Assembly (NCBI RefSeq): GCF_001553005.1
Contig: NZ_KQ959861.1
Location: 62,001 to 126,000 of the forward strand
Reading direction: 5' to 3'
From: Gemelliphila asaccharolytica
GTDB taxonomy: Bacteria; Bacillota; Bacilli; Staphylococcales; Gemellaceae
Length of the DNA stretch: 64,000 nt
In this document: piece after piece, positions 18,169 through 27,008 of the stretch
How the letters are laid out: each line of letters opens with the position of its first letter
Numbering within the stretch: the stretch's first letter is position 1
Program-made: the position numbers and the translations under genes
Notes under the pieces: model-generated
Seen by the model: only the letters and a program-made list of their open reading frames with translations
Database searches by the model: none
What the model was told of the DNA's origin: nothing

Positions 18169-18203
18169 TTTATATAAAATAAAATATAATATTTTGTAAA
18201 TGT

Positions 18204-18249
18204 AAATAAAAATACTTTGATAACAATTTATATCAAAGTATTTTTATTT
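18204..18249. terminator. Bidirectional terminator between pgsA and xerS
   Basis: Two 19-nt arms (18204-18222 and 18231-18249) form a perfect stem containing TACTTTGATA / TATCAAAGTA flanked by A and T runs, with an 8-nt loop. The A and T flanks give a U tract in both directions, so it ends the + arm and the convergent xerS transcript. Confidence 0.9.
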
Positions 18250-18278
18250 TTAGTAATAATAAATAGTAAAAGAAATCT

Positions 18279-19328
18279 TTAATCGTCAAGTTTTTCTATA
18301 TTTTTTTTAATAATTTTTTTAGACTCATTTATATATAACATAGATGTATCGCTATTAGAATGACCCATTTGAGTCATTATTATAGGAATATTTCCGTTTG
18401 TTTTTAATGCCAATTTAGTCCCATAACTATGTCTTAATTTATGTGGAGACATAGGAACATTATAGCTTTCTGTATATTTAATAACTAATTTTTGTATCGC
18501 CCTAATAGAAAGTTGTCTTTTATTTTTATTTGATACAAATAAAAAATCATCTCTTTCTAATGTAACAGTAGAATTATTTAAATAAGCTTTTATTTTATTA
18601 ATGGCTGATTGAGTAATAATAACAGAATCTTCTTTATTTCCTTTTCTAATAACATTAATTTCATTATTTTTTAAATCAACATCTTTTATTTTTAGATTAG
18701 ATAATTCACTAACACGGATTCCACTTTTTAAAAAGAGTGTAAGAATAGCAATATCCCTATCCTTATTTTTTGAAAAAAATATTTTTTGATGTTTTGTTAA
18801 GGTTTTTTCATAATCAAATTCTACATAATGTAAAAATTTTTTATCTTCTGAATCAAAAAAGATATTTTTTGAAATTTTTTTTGATCTTGAAGAAAGTGTT
18901 TCTTTTATTCTATTAATTGGGATTTTGAGCATAACATTTTTATTTAAATATGATTTTCCAAATTTATCTTCGCTTGTAACTGATAAAAATTTAAACAGAG
19001 ATCTCATAGCAGCTTTATAATTGTTTATAGTAGATTTTGATCTGTATTTATTATTTATTTCTTCTCTAGATAAAAATTTAAAATAAAATTCCATATCTTT
19101 TTTTGAAATATTTTCTAAATCATCAATTTTTATATCTTTTATTATGTTTGCTTTAGTTAAATTTTCTTTTATTATCCAAGATAGAAATGTATCATAACTT
19201 TCTAAATATCTGTTTAATGTTAGCGGAGAAAGAATATCATAGTAAGTATCGAAATAATCTTCTATGAAATAAGGAAAATTTTCTATTTTCTTATTTATTA
19301 TTTTTTTATAATAATCTTTTTGATTCAT
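18279..19328 (-). CDS. xerS: XerS-type tyrosine recombinase
   Basis: This 349-residue tyrosine recombinase is longer than XerC/XerD (about 300) and matches the single-recombinase XerS family of streptococci in layout and in signature stretches such as LESYDTFLSWI, ISKKDMEFY and the inter-domain KNKDRDIAILTLFL. The catalytic set is present: Arg in SGIRVSELSNL, Lys in VIRKGNKED, H-x-x-R in PHKLRHSYGT, the second His in MGHSNSDTS and the Tyr nucleophile in MLYINES. XerS alone resolves chromosome dimers at dif with FtsK. It stands alone, with no phage genes around it, and a dif-like site lies 36 bp upstream of its ATG. Confidence 0.88.
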   Translation of the reverse strand: MNQKDYYKKIINKKIENFPYFIEDYFDTYYDILSPLTLNRYLESYDTFLSWIIKENLTKANIIKDIKIDDLENISKKDMEFYFKFLSREEINNKYRSKSTINNYKAAMRSLFKFLSVTSEDKFGKSYLNKNVMLKIPINRIKETLSSRSKKISKNIFFDSEDKKFLHYVEFDYEKTLTKHQKIFFSKNKDRDIAILTLFLKSGIRVSELSNLKIKDVDLKNNEINVIRKGNKEDSVIITQSAINKIKAYLNNSTVTLERDDFLFVSNKNKRQLSIRAIQKLVIKYTESYNVPMSPHKLRHSYGTKLALKTNGNIPIIMTQMGHSNSDTSMLYINESKKIIKKNIEKLDD

Positions 19329-19363
19329 TTTAAATTAAAACCTCATAAGTTTAGAAATATAAT

Positions 19364-19391
19364 TATTCATATAATATGTATTATGCGAATA
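19364..19391. other. dif: Candidate dif (chromosome dimer resolution) site
   Basis: The left arm TATTCATATAA (19364-19374), a 6-bp centre TATGTA (19375-19380) and the right arm TTATGCGAATA (19381-19391) give the canonical 11-6-11 Xer site. The arms match in 9 of 11 positions as inverted repeats, and after one mismatch the symmetry goes on for 6 bp on each side (19357-19362 / 19393-19398). Compared from memory with Bacillus subtilis dif it agrees at about 19 of 28 positions, including the central half and TTATG of the XerD-like arm. It lies between the xerS promoter and the xerS start, at the point where gene orientation switches. Confidence 0.55.
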
Positions 19392-19400
19392 GTTATATCT

Positions 19401-19429
19401 ATTATAACATTTATTTATAAAAAAGTAAA
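19401..19429 (-). promoter_or_regulatory. Probable xerS promoter
   Basis: On the - strand TTTACT (19424-19429) and TATAAT (19401-19406) are spaced by 17 nt. The -35 element lies in the terminator of the upstream rpmB gene, and the transcript would run through the dif-like site. Confidence 0.45.
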
Positions 19430-19458
19430 AAACTACCTAAGATTTACTTAGATAGTTT
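19427..19458 (-). terminator. rpmB terminator
   Basis: The arms 19431-19441 and 19447-19457 form an 11-bp stem with one G-U wobble on the - strand RNA and a 5-nt loop. It is followed on the - strand by six T. Confidence 0.85.
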
Positions 19459-19473
19459 AAAGTTAGTATTGTA

Positions 19474-19662
19474 TTATACTCTTTCTACTTTCCCAGATTT
19501 TAAAGCACGAGTAGAAACCCAAACTTTTTTTGGTTTGCCATCTACTAATATTTTTACTTTTTGTAAATTAGCTTTAAATGTTCTTTTTGTAGCGTTCATT
19601 GCATGAGAACGAGCATTTCCAGAGCGAACTTTACGCCCAGTTACGTAACAAACTTTTGCCAT
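19474..19662 (-). CDS. rpmB: 50S ribosomal protein L28
   Basis: L28 (62 residues) opens [20 protein letters not shown] and ends [15 protein letters not shown], matching the family in full. Only one Cys is present, so this is the zinc-free (C-minus) form. It is a single-gene unit with a strong AAAGGAGG ribosome site, its own promoter (19719-19747) and a terminator (19427-19458). Confidence 0.97.
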   Translation of the reverse strand: MAKVCYVTGRKVRSGNARSHAMNATKRTFKANLQKVKILVDGKPKKVWVSTRALKSGKVERV

Positions 19663-19718
19663 GAATTATTCCTCCTTTAGAATGTATATTCATAACATTT
19701 ACTACATACACAAGACAT

Positions 19719-19747
19719 ATTATAATATAGAATAAATAAAATTTCAA
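19719..19747 (-). promoter_or_regulatory. rpmB promoter
   Basis: On the - strand TTGAAA (19742-19747) and TATAAT (19719-19724) are spaced by exactly 17 nt, 57 nt before the rpmB start. Confidence 0.7.
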
Positions 19748-19756
19748 CTATTTTAT

Positions 19757-20314
19757 TTAAGCTCTTGAAATATAATGACCTTCTGCAGTGTTTATTATCA
19801 ATTTGTCTCCCTCTTTTATAAATAGTGGAACTTGAAGGGAATAACCAGTTTCTAACGTTGCTAATTTTGTTGCTCCAGTAGCAGTATCTCCTTTAACTCC
19901 TGGTTCTGTTTCAGTAACAAGCAGTTCTACTGATGAAGGGAGATCGACACCTAAAATTTCAGAACCATACATCAATACAGATACTTCCATATTCTCTTTT
20001 AAGAAGTTTAATTCATATTCAATATGACTTCTAGGTATTTCTATTTGTTCATAAGTAGTATTATTCATAAAAACAAACGAATCACCTGATGAGTAAAGAT
20101 AAGACATTTTTTCATTAGTTATTAATGCTTTAGATACTTTTTCTCCAGCTCTGAAAGTTTTATCATTTACTGCCCCAGTACGCAAATTTCTTAATTTGGA
20201 TCTTACAAATGCAGCTCCTTTACCTGGTTTAACATGTTGAAATTCTAATACTTTCCAGATGTTACCATCTACTTCTATTGTAACACCTGTTTTAAAATCA
20301 TTTACAGAAATCAT
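19757..20314 (-). CDS. efp: Elongation factor P
   Basis: EF-P (185 residues) rescues ribosomes stalled on polyproline. The modified-residue loop is [10 protein letters not shown] with Lys32, which in Bacillus carries a 5-aminopentanol group; other lineages use lysyl-lysine or rhamnosyl-arginine at this spot. The three-domain layout and length are normal, ending GHYISRA. No modification gene (epmA/B, earP, ymfI) is in the window. It has its own promoter 28 nt upstream. Confidence 0.96.
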   Translation of the reverse strand: MISVNDFKTGVTIEVDGNIWKVLEFQHVKPGKGAAFVRSKLRNLRTGAVNDKTFRAGEKVSKALITNEKMSYLYSSGDSFVFMNNTTYEQIEIPRSHIEYELNFLKENMEVSVLMYGSEILGVDLPSSVELLVTETEPGVKGDTATGATKLATLETGYSLQVPLFIKEGDKLIINTAEGHYISRA

Positions 20315-20341
20315 TTTTTTCTCCTTTTATTTATTTATTTT

Positions 20342-20370
20342 ATTATAAAAAAATTAATAAAAAAAATCAA
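20342..20370 (-). promoter_or_regulatory. efp promoter
   Basis: On the - strand TTGATT (20365-20370) and TATAAT (20342-20347) are spaced by 17 nt, between trmB and efp. Confidence 0.55.
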
Positions 20371-20376
20371 ATTTTT

Positions 20377-21012
20377 TTATCGCTCATATTTTGCATAATA
20401 AATTATATTTCCTTTTTTTGTAAATTTATCTTCATATTCAGTTTTAATATTATTATTTTTCAAATCACTATTCTCCAAATCAAGAGAAATTTCAGTTATT
20501 GAAAAATTCTTTTTTGTAAAATTTTTTAAACTATATTCGAATAAATTAATGTTGTCTGTTTTTTGTTCTATAAGATTATTTTTTCCTAATATAATAAGAT
20601 ATTTATCTATAAAAGATAATGATGTTAATCTTCTTTTTTCATGTCTTTTTTTAGGCCATGGGTCTGAAAAATTTAAATATATTTTTTCTATTTCTTGTTT
20701 ATCAAAATATTCAGTTATATAATTAGCATTTCCCCAGATTAATCTAATATTTTCTATAGAAGTGTTTTCTAATTTATCCAATAAACTACACAATATTGTA
20801 GCTTGTGTTTCTAATGCAATAAAATTTATTCTAGGAAATTTTTTAGCCATATCAATAATGAATTTTCCTTTTCCAGAACCTATTTCTAAATGAATAGGAT
20901 TAGAATTTTTAAAAATATCATTCCAATTATTATTTTTTTCTCTTGGATCTACTAATACTAAGTTAGAATTCATTAATCTAGTTTTAGACTTTGGGTTATT
21001 TCTTACTCTCAT
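20377..21012 (-). CDS. trmB: tRNA (guanine-46 N7)-methyltransferase
   Basis: TrmB (211 residues) makes m7G46 in the tRNA variable loop using SAM. The N-terminal MRVRNNPKSK, the SAM loop IGSGKGKFI and the catalytic stretch FSDPWPKKRHEKRRL are diagnostic. It follows the M16C peptidase gene by 9 nt, so it is probably in the recJ-apt-peptidase-trmB unit. Confidence 0.96.
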   Translation of the reverse strand: MRVRNNPKSKTRLMNSNLVLVDPREKNNNWNDIFKNSNPIHLEIGSGKGKFIIDMAKKFPRINFIALETQATILCSLLDKLENTSIENIRLIWGNANYITEYFDKQEIEKIYLNFSDPWPKKRHEKRRLTSLSFIDKYLIILGKNNLIEQKTDNINLFEYSLKNFTKKNFSITEISLDLENSDLKNNNIKTEYEDKFTKKGNIIYYAKYER

Positions 21013-21021
21013 ATATCCTCA

Positions 21022-23883
21022 CTATTCTAATTTTATGGTATCACTAAAAATTTTTTGGTTTTCCTCAATATTTTTTTTGGAAGAAACTACGCATATATGG
21101 TTTTTTTCTTTTATGTTTTCAAATAAACTTTTTAGTGATTTTAACTCTTCTATTTTTGTATTTTTTATTTCTGTAATAATTTTATCAAATTCTTTTATAT
21201 CAATGTCTGATAAATAATATTTTAAAGATATTGATGATTTTTCATTTGGCGACATTAATTGATTAAATGTATTTAATGCACCTATTTTAAATTTATTCAA
21301 ATCTGTATCAGATATACTTAAATTTTCTATAAATTTACTTATATCTTTATAAATATCTATAGTTTTAGTTAAATTTGGATCTCTATATGACCAAAAATAA
21401 ATTTCATTATATCTATTAATACTAAAACCAGTTCCATATGCTCCACCTTTAATTCTGATCTTATTCCACAAATAATCAAAATTTATGATATTACTTAGAA
21501 CTAATAATTTACCATTATAATTGCATTTAATATTTGAAGCTAAAGATACATATTGTACATTAGTATTAAAATAAAAAGCTTCTGAATATTTATTAGATTT
21601 CGTATTAAATAAAATATTTGATTGTTTATATTTTCTCTCACTTTTTATAAAATTGGTAATATTACTTATATTATCTAAAAATAATTTATCATCATATTCA
21701 GAACATGTAGAAATTGTTAGTAAATCTTCTTTATTCAATATTTTTTTCATAGTGTTAATTAAGTTTTCTGATATATCATTATAATTAACATTAATATTTT
21801 TTAATAAATCTTTTATAAAAATATAAAAATTAAAACCATTTATAATTTCTTTAATATAATTAGCCTTTGACATATAACTTGATAATCTTTGTAAAGTAAA
21901 TAAATGAGCATTTTCTTTAAATTTATTATCTAAATATAGTTTTAATTCTACTAAGATATTTTTAATGTTATCTTTTTTGGAAAAATCATAATTTATAAGG
22001 TTTTCTTTTATAATTTTTGAAGATTCTTTCATATATATATTTAAATTTTTTGCAGATAGTATGAATTTTATTTTTAAATCATTGTTTTTAGAATTTCTAA
22101 ATACATTTATAAATGTATCAACTCCTCCTAAAAAGGAATTTATATCTATATTATTTTCAAGTTTTGATTTATTTTTAGTATTATTATTAAATAATATATA
22201 TGATATGAGTGAAGCATATTTTAACTCTTTTTCAGAAAAATCACTTATATCAAATATAAATTTATAATAAATAATATCGTTTGTGAAAACCTGATAATTA
22301 GTGTGTCTAATGCCGTTGATATTTTTAAATATTAAGGGTTTAATAGGATTTTTTATTAAAACTTTTTTAGAATCAACAGCTTTTATTTTTTGAAGGTCTT
22401 CAGCACTATTTTCTTTATTTTGCCATTTTATAAAATCAGAAGTTTTTTTCATTATACCTTTTTTTATATTTTCATCAAAATCTTCAAAAAAAGCTTTTGT
22501 ATAACTAATATTATTTTTTTGAGGAATAGCTTTTATTAGTGATTTTTTTTCATTTTGTAAAATAAACTTTGTAGCTATATTTTCATAATTATTATTAATA
22601 AAATTATCTTTCAAATTATTTATAATGGATTCAAAGTCAAACACTTGTAATGGATCTTTTTTGTGTATCCAGTTTCTTAATAAAAATATAGCGTAATTAA
22701 CTCCTTTAGGCTCACTACTTTTATTAATTTCATCTTTTATGTCAAATACAAAATTTCTTATAATGGATTTTATATGTCTTTTATTAAATCCATTTTTTAT
22801 TTCATTATTTAATTTTTTATCATATATTTTATCAATTTTATCAATATATTTATCTTTTACATTTTTAAACACTATAGAATAAGAAACTTCTAATCTATCT
22901 TTTTGTAAATACCCGTAAACATCTTCACATATGTTATTTTCAATAAAATAATTTTTAAATGAGGAATCAGAATTTCCTAAAAGTAGTTCGTTAATTATTT
23001 CAATTGATGATAATAAATTTATATTTTCATTTGTATCTATTAAATAACTTGCTGTGAAATAATTTTTATCTAGCAATTCGCTATTTGGATAATTTACTGT
23101 AACTATATTTTTATTAAAATTATCTTGTTTGTTTAATACATAATTAGAGTAATTTTTAAAATTATATTCAGATAAATATTCATCAATAATTTTTAAAAAA
23201 GAATTTATATTTAGATTTCCATATAAAAAAATATAAGCATTACTAGGATGATAACAATTTAGGTATTCATCTACTAATTCTTTATATTCTAAATTTACTA
23301 TTTTTCTAGGGTCTCCTCCATAAGAATACATGTAAGGAGAATTTTTATATAGGTTTTTTGATATATTTATATCTATTAATTCATCTATAGAATCATAAAC
23401 ACCCCTCATTTCGTTATAAACAACACCTTTATAGGATATCTCATCTTCTAAATTTTCTAAATGATAATGCCATCCTTCTTGCATAAAAATTTTATTGTTT
23501 TCTAATAAATTAGGATTGAAAACAGCATCTAAATATATATCCATTAACACTTTTAAGTCATTTTCATCCTTAGAAGAAACAGGATAAACTGTTTTATCTG
23601 GGAATGTCATTGCATTTAAAAAAGTATTAAAAGAACCTTTTAATAATTCTAAAAAAGGTTCTTTTAATGGGTATTTTTTAGAACCACAAAGAACAGAATG
23701 TTCTATTATATGAAAAATTCCTTTATCATTTTTAGGTATTGTTTTAAAAGATATACTAAAACTTTTATTTTCATCATCATTTTTAAAAAACAATAATTCA
23801 GCTTTTGTTTTAAGGTGTACATATTTATATGAAGTAGTATTTATATCTTTTAAATATCTTTTTTCTACTAACTCAAAACTCAT
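21022..23883 (-). CDS. M16C (insulinase-type) zinc metallopeptidase
   Basis: This 953-residue protein is a presequence-protease-like M16C peptidase. The inverted zinc motif H-x2-E-H is in HIIEHSVLCGS near residues 58-62, and the downstream glutamate is in VVYNEMRGVYDS. A second, inactive peptidase half follows, with the RIKGGAYGTGFS stretch of the family near the C-terminus. In Clostridia and chloroplasts such enzymes degrade short peptides. There is no signal peptide, so it is cytosolic. I chose ATG 23883, which has GGAG 8 nt upstream; the frame also opens at GTG 23889. It shares a tight gene cluster with apt and trmB. Confidence 0.9.
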   Translation of the reverse strand: MSFELVEKRYLKDINTTSYKYVHLKTKAELLFFKNDDENKSFSISFKTIPKNDKGIFHIIEHSVLCGSKKYPLKEPFLELLKGSFNTFLNAMTFPDKTVYPVSSKDENDLKVLMDIYLDAVFNPNLLENNKIFMQEGWHYHLENLEDEISYKGVVYNEMRGVYDSIDELIDINISKNLYKNSPYMYSYGGDPRKIVNLEYKELVDEYLNCYHPSNAYIFLYGNLNINSFLKIIDEYLSEYNFKNYSNYVLNKQDNFNKNIVTVNYPNSELLDKNYFTASYLIDTNENINLLSSIEIINELLLGNSDSSFKNYFIENNICEDVYGYLQKDRLEVSYSIVFKNVKDKYIDKIDKIYDKKLNNEIKNGFNKRHIKSIIRNFVFDIKDEINKSSEPKGVNYAIFLLRNWIHKKDPLQVFDFESIINNLKDNFINNNYENIATKFILQNEKKSLIKAIPQKNNISYTKAFFEDFDENIKKGIMKKTSDFIKWQNKENSAEDLQKIKAVDSKKVLIKNPIKPLIFKNINGIRHTNYQVFTNDIIYYKFIFDISDFSEKELKYASLISYILFNNNTKNKSKLENNIDINSFLGGVDTFINVFRNSKNNDLKIKFILSAKNLNIYMKESSKIIKENLINYDFSKKDNIKNILVELKLYLDNKFKENAHLFTLQRLSSYMSKANYIKEIINGFNFYIFIKDLLKNINVNYNDISENLINTMKKILNKEDLLTISTCSEYDDKLFLDNISNITNFIKSERKYKQSNILFNTKSNKYSEAFYFNTNVQYVSLASNIKCNYNGKLLVLSNIINFDYLWNKIRIKGGAYGTGFSINRYNEIYFWSYRDPNLTKTIDIYKDISKFIENLSISDTDLNKFKIGALNTFNQLMSPNEKSSISLKYYLSDIDIKEFDKIITEIKNTKIEELKSLKSLFENIKEKNHICVVSSKKNIEENQKIFSDTIKLE

Positions 23884-23895
23884 AATCACACTCCA

Positions 23896-24408
23896 TTACA
23901 TTGTTAATAAAGTTAGAATATCATAGTTTTTTAGTTTTTCATAGCCATTTAATTCTTTTAATTCAATTAAAAACGCAATCCCTGCAACAATTCCACCTAA
24001 CTGTTCTACTAATTTTATAGTAGCTTCTATTGTTCCACCAGTAGCAAGTAAATCATCTGTTATTAAAACTCTTTGTCCTTTTTTAATTGAATCTTTATGA
24101 ATTGTTAGTGTATTACTACCATACTCTAAATCATATTTATAACTTATTACTTCTCTTGGTAATTTATTAGGTTTTCTTACCGGAATAAATCCTATCCCTA
24201 AAGAATAAGCAACTGGGCAACCAATTATAAAACCTCTAGCCTCCGGGCCAACTACAACATCAATTTTTTTTTCTTTAGCATATTCTACAATTTTATTTGT
24301 TGCATATTTATATGCTTCCCCATTTGCCATTAATGTTGTTATATCCTTAAAACTAATACCCTTTTTAGGCCAATCTTCAACTATTGATACATATTTTTCT
24401 AAATTCAT
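23896..24408 (-). CDS. apt: Adenine phosphoribosyltransferase
   Basis: Apt (170 residues) salvages adenine to AMP with PRPP. It has the PRPP loop [17 protein letters not shown], the N-terminal [14 protein letters not shown] and the [10 protein letters not shown] loop. It lies downstream of recJ (55-nt gap), the same apt-recJ neighbourhood seen in many Bacillota, where relA often follows; relA is absent here. Confidence 0.96.
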   Translation of the reverse strand: MNLEKYVSIVEDWPKKGISFKDITTLMANGEAYKYATNKIVEYAKEKKIDVVVGPEARGFIIGCPVAYSLGIGFIPVRKPNKLPREVISYKYDLEYGSNTLTIHKDSIKKGQRVLITDDLLATGGTIEATIKLVEQLGGIVAGIAFLIELKELNGYEKLKNYDILTLLTM

Positions 24409-24462
24409 AATATTCTCCTATATAAATTATAATTATTCGACTTTTAAATTATACTATATTTT

Positions 24463-26715
24463 TTACTTTTGACAAAATTCGTTATTTATACTTTCTATAT
24501 TATTTCTAGTAAAAAAATTCTCTGATTCTATTATTTTGTTTATTTTCATATAAGTTTGTGATTTTTCAAGTTTTATATTTTTATAATTTTGATTAATTTT
24601 AATTTTATTATTTTCATATGAAATTAAATCTAGTTCTAAAAGAATTTTTATCATAATTTTTAAGTTAGATATGTCTATTTTTAATATTTTTAATAATTTA
24701 TTTAAAAATTCTTTTTCTAATAATATACTTTTTTGATTATATGCGATATTAAATAATTTTATTAGTTTATTCTTATCTAAAATATATTTTTTATTTAAAT
24801 TTTTACTAAAAAGTAATTTAATTTTTTTAGGTTTTAATTTTAAGATATTATAAATAATTTCTTTGTCATGAGGAATGTCAATAATATTTATTATTTTATA
24901 CTCATCATGATTAAGTTTTTCTATTTGATCATATTTAAAAAAATTATTTTTTTCATCATTGTAATAATTTGACAATTTTAATTCATTTATATCTAATAAA
25001 TTTAATTCTATGTTTTCATCTCTATAATCAGCAAAAATAAAATCTTTTTTTTCTATATCAATCAGAGAAAATTGTAATTTTGTTTTACCATAAAAATTAT
25101 TTTTTTCTAAATTAAAAATTATAGATATGATGTCTCCTTCTTTTATATCATCAAAAATATCATTATTTTTGAAACTAACACATTCAAATTTTTGATTTTT
25201 ATTTTTTATTATAATTTTTAAATATTGATTATTTTCTCCAAATTTTATTTTTTCTATAACATTTACATTTTCTAGTAAAATAATAGGTTCTTCAAAGTTC
25301 ATACCAAATGGTTTGATTTTTTCTAATTCTCCTAATAATTGATAACTAATATTCTCTAATGATATTTTAAAGTCAATATTTTTTATCGTTTTTTTATTTG
25401 ATTTTTTTAAAAAATTATTATAGGATTCATTTAATTCTTTTTCTATTGTTGCTATATTTTCTATATTTGTTGTAAAACCAGCAGCCATATTGTGTCCACC
25501 AAATGCTGAAAATAAATTTTTTATTTTTTCCATTGCCTCATATATATTAAAATTATTTGTGCTTCTAGCAGAACCTTTAAGAATTTCACCTTTTTTATTA
25601 ATTATTAATGCTGGTTTATTATATTTTTCTACTATATTTGATGCAACAATACCTAAAACTCCTTCATGATAATTTTCTCCATATATAATTAATAAATTAT
25701 TTTTATTATTATTAATTTTTTTTTCAACATCTATTAATATATCTTTTGTTATATTTTTTCTTTCTATATTTAATTCATTAATCTTTTCAGCAATACTGTA
25801 AGCTTTTTTTTCATTTTCTTCTGTGAATAATAATATTCCTTCTTTTGCTGATGACAATCTACCTATAGCATTTATTCTTGGAGCTATAATAAATGAAATA
25901 GTTTTTTCATCTATTTTTCCATTAAAATTTGATATATTTAATAAATGTTTTATCCCAATTCTAGTATTTTCATTAATTAATTTAAGTCCATTTTTTACAA
26001 ATAATCTATTTTCAGACTCCATAGGAACTAAATCAGATATAGTACCTATTGCTACCAAATCTAATAAAAAGTCTGGAAATATTTCTAAAAGTGCATGAGC
26101 AAGCTTAAATGCTACGCCAACTCCAGCTAATTTTTTAAATGGATATTTAAAATTAGGGTGTTCTGGATGAATTATAGAAAAAGCATTTGGCATTTTATTT
26201 TGAATTTGATGGTGATCAGTAATAATCACATCGCACCCTAATGAATTAGCGAATTCAACTTCATCTATAGCAGCTATTCCATTATCAACTGTTATAATTA
26301 AAGATACGCCTGATTTTATGATTTTTTCAAAAGCTAGTTTATTAGGGCCATATCCTTCTGAAAATCTATTAGGTATATAGGTTGTTACATTTGCTCCTAG
26401 TGAGGAAAGAGTTTCCAATAATAATACTGTTGATGTAATTCCATCAGCATCATAATCACCATATATTAAAATCTTCTCTTCTTTTTCTATAGCAGAATAT
26501 ATCCTATCTTTAGATTTTTTCATATCACTTAATAAAAATGGATCAAATCCTTCATCATAATCATTAATTAAATATTCCTTTATATCATTTATTTTAGATA
26601 TGTTTCTTGATAAGAAAATTTTAGACTGTACTTCAGTTAAATTATAATTTTCAATTAATTCTTTTATTATTTCTTTAGAGTGTTCTTTTATATTCCATTC
26701 ATATCTTAAACCCAT
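24463..26715 (-). CDS. recJ: Single-stranded-DNA exonuclease RecJ
   Basis: RecJ (750 residues) is a 5'-3' ssDNA exonuclease in repair and recombination. The DHH phosphoesterase motifs are YGDYDADGITS near 81-91 and VIITDHHQ near 160. The DHHA1 part has the characteristic AFGGHNMAAGF near residue 405. An OB-fold follows, and the last about 200 residues form the C-terminal extension typical of Bacillota RecJ, which is AT-driven here (Lys, Asn, Ile rich). The ATG overlaps the lapA stop by 1 nt. Confidence 0.94.
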   Translation of the reverse strand: MGLRYEWNIKEHSKEIIKELIENYNLTEVQSKIFLSRNISKINDIKEYLINDYDEGFDPFLLSDMKKSKDRIYSAIEKEEKILIYGDYDADGITSTVLLLETLSSLGANVTTYIPNRFSEGYGPNKLAFEKIIKSGVSLIITVDNGIAAIDEVEFANSLGCDVIITDHHQIQNKMPNAFSIIHPEHPNFKYPFKKLAGVGVAFKLAHALLEIFPDFLLDLVAIGTISDLVPMESENRLFVKNGLKLINENTRIGIKHLLNISNFNGKIDEKTISFIIAPRINAIGRLSSAKEGILLFTEENEKKAYSIAEKINELNIERKNITKDILIDVEKKINNNKNNLLIIYGENYHEGVLGIVASNIVEKYNKPALIINKKGEILKGSARSTNNFNIYEAMEKIKNLFSAFGGHNMAAGFTTNIENIATIEKELNESYNNFLKKSNKKTIKNIDFKISLENISYQLLGELEKIKPFGMNFEEPIILLENVNVIEKIKFGENNQYLKIIIKNKNQKFECVSFKNNDIFDDIKEGDIISIIFNLEKNNFYGKTKLQFSLIDIEKKDFIFADYRDENIELNLLDINELKLSNYYNDEKNNFFKYDQIEKLNHDEYKIINIIDIPHDKEIIYNILKLKPKKIKLLFSKNLNKKYILDKNKLIKLFNIAYNQKSILLEKEFLNKLLKILKIDISNLKIMIKILLELDLISYENNKIKINQNYKNIKLEKSQTYMKINKIIESENFFTRNNIESINNEFCQK

Positions 26716-27008
26716 TATTTATTTTCCTCTTTTTGACTCTCTGTATATATATTTTCTTTTTTAAATAATAATTTTTCTGTTCTTTCTAATTTTTGCTTCA
26801 AAATTTTATATTTATTATTCCAAAAAAAATTAACAAATAATGCTCCTATAAAAAAAAATATAAAAAATAATAACGTTAGTGGAATTTTGGCCGAAAAAAA
26901 TATAAATGTAACTTGAACAGGATTATAATTCATTATTAAAAATGTTATAAATGATACAATAATTAAAACTAAAATAAAAATTTTATATGCTAATTTATTA
27001 TTTTTCAT
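26715..27008 (-). CDS. LapA/DUF1049-type membrane protein
   Basis: This 97-residue protein has two hydrophobic segments (about 8-28 and 39-61) separated by a short loop, then a charged tail predicted to be a coiled coil (KYKILKQKLERTEKLLFKKE). That is the layout of the LapA (DUF1049) family, assembly factors or membrane scaffolds of unclear role in Bacillota. It is wedged between ligA (11-nt overlap, ATGAAAAATAA) and recJ (1-nt overlap), so it belongs to the pcrA-ligA-lapA-recJ transcript. Confidence 0.75.
   Translation of the reverse strand: MKNNKLAYKIFILVLIIVSFITFLIMNYNPVQVTFIFFSAKIPLTLLFFIFFFIGALFVNFFWNNKYKILKQKLERTEKLLFKKENIYTESQKEENK

Noticed and set aside
18279..19328. Tyrosine recombinase as a phage or element integrase
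   Set aside because: The N-terminal half matches the XerS housekeeping family, there are no phage or element genes around it, and it lies beside a dif-like site at the strand switch.
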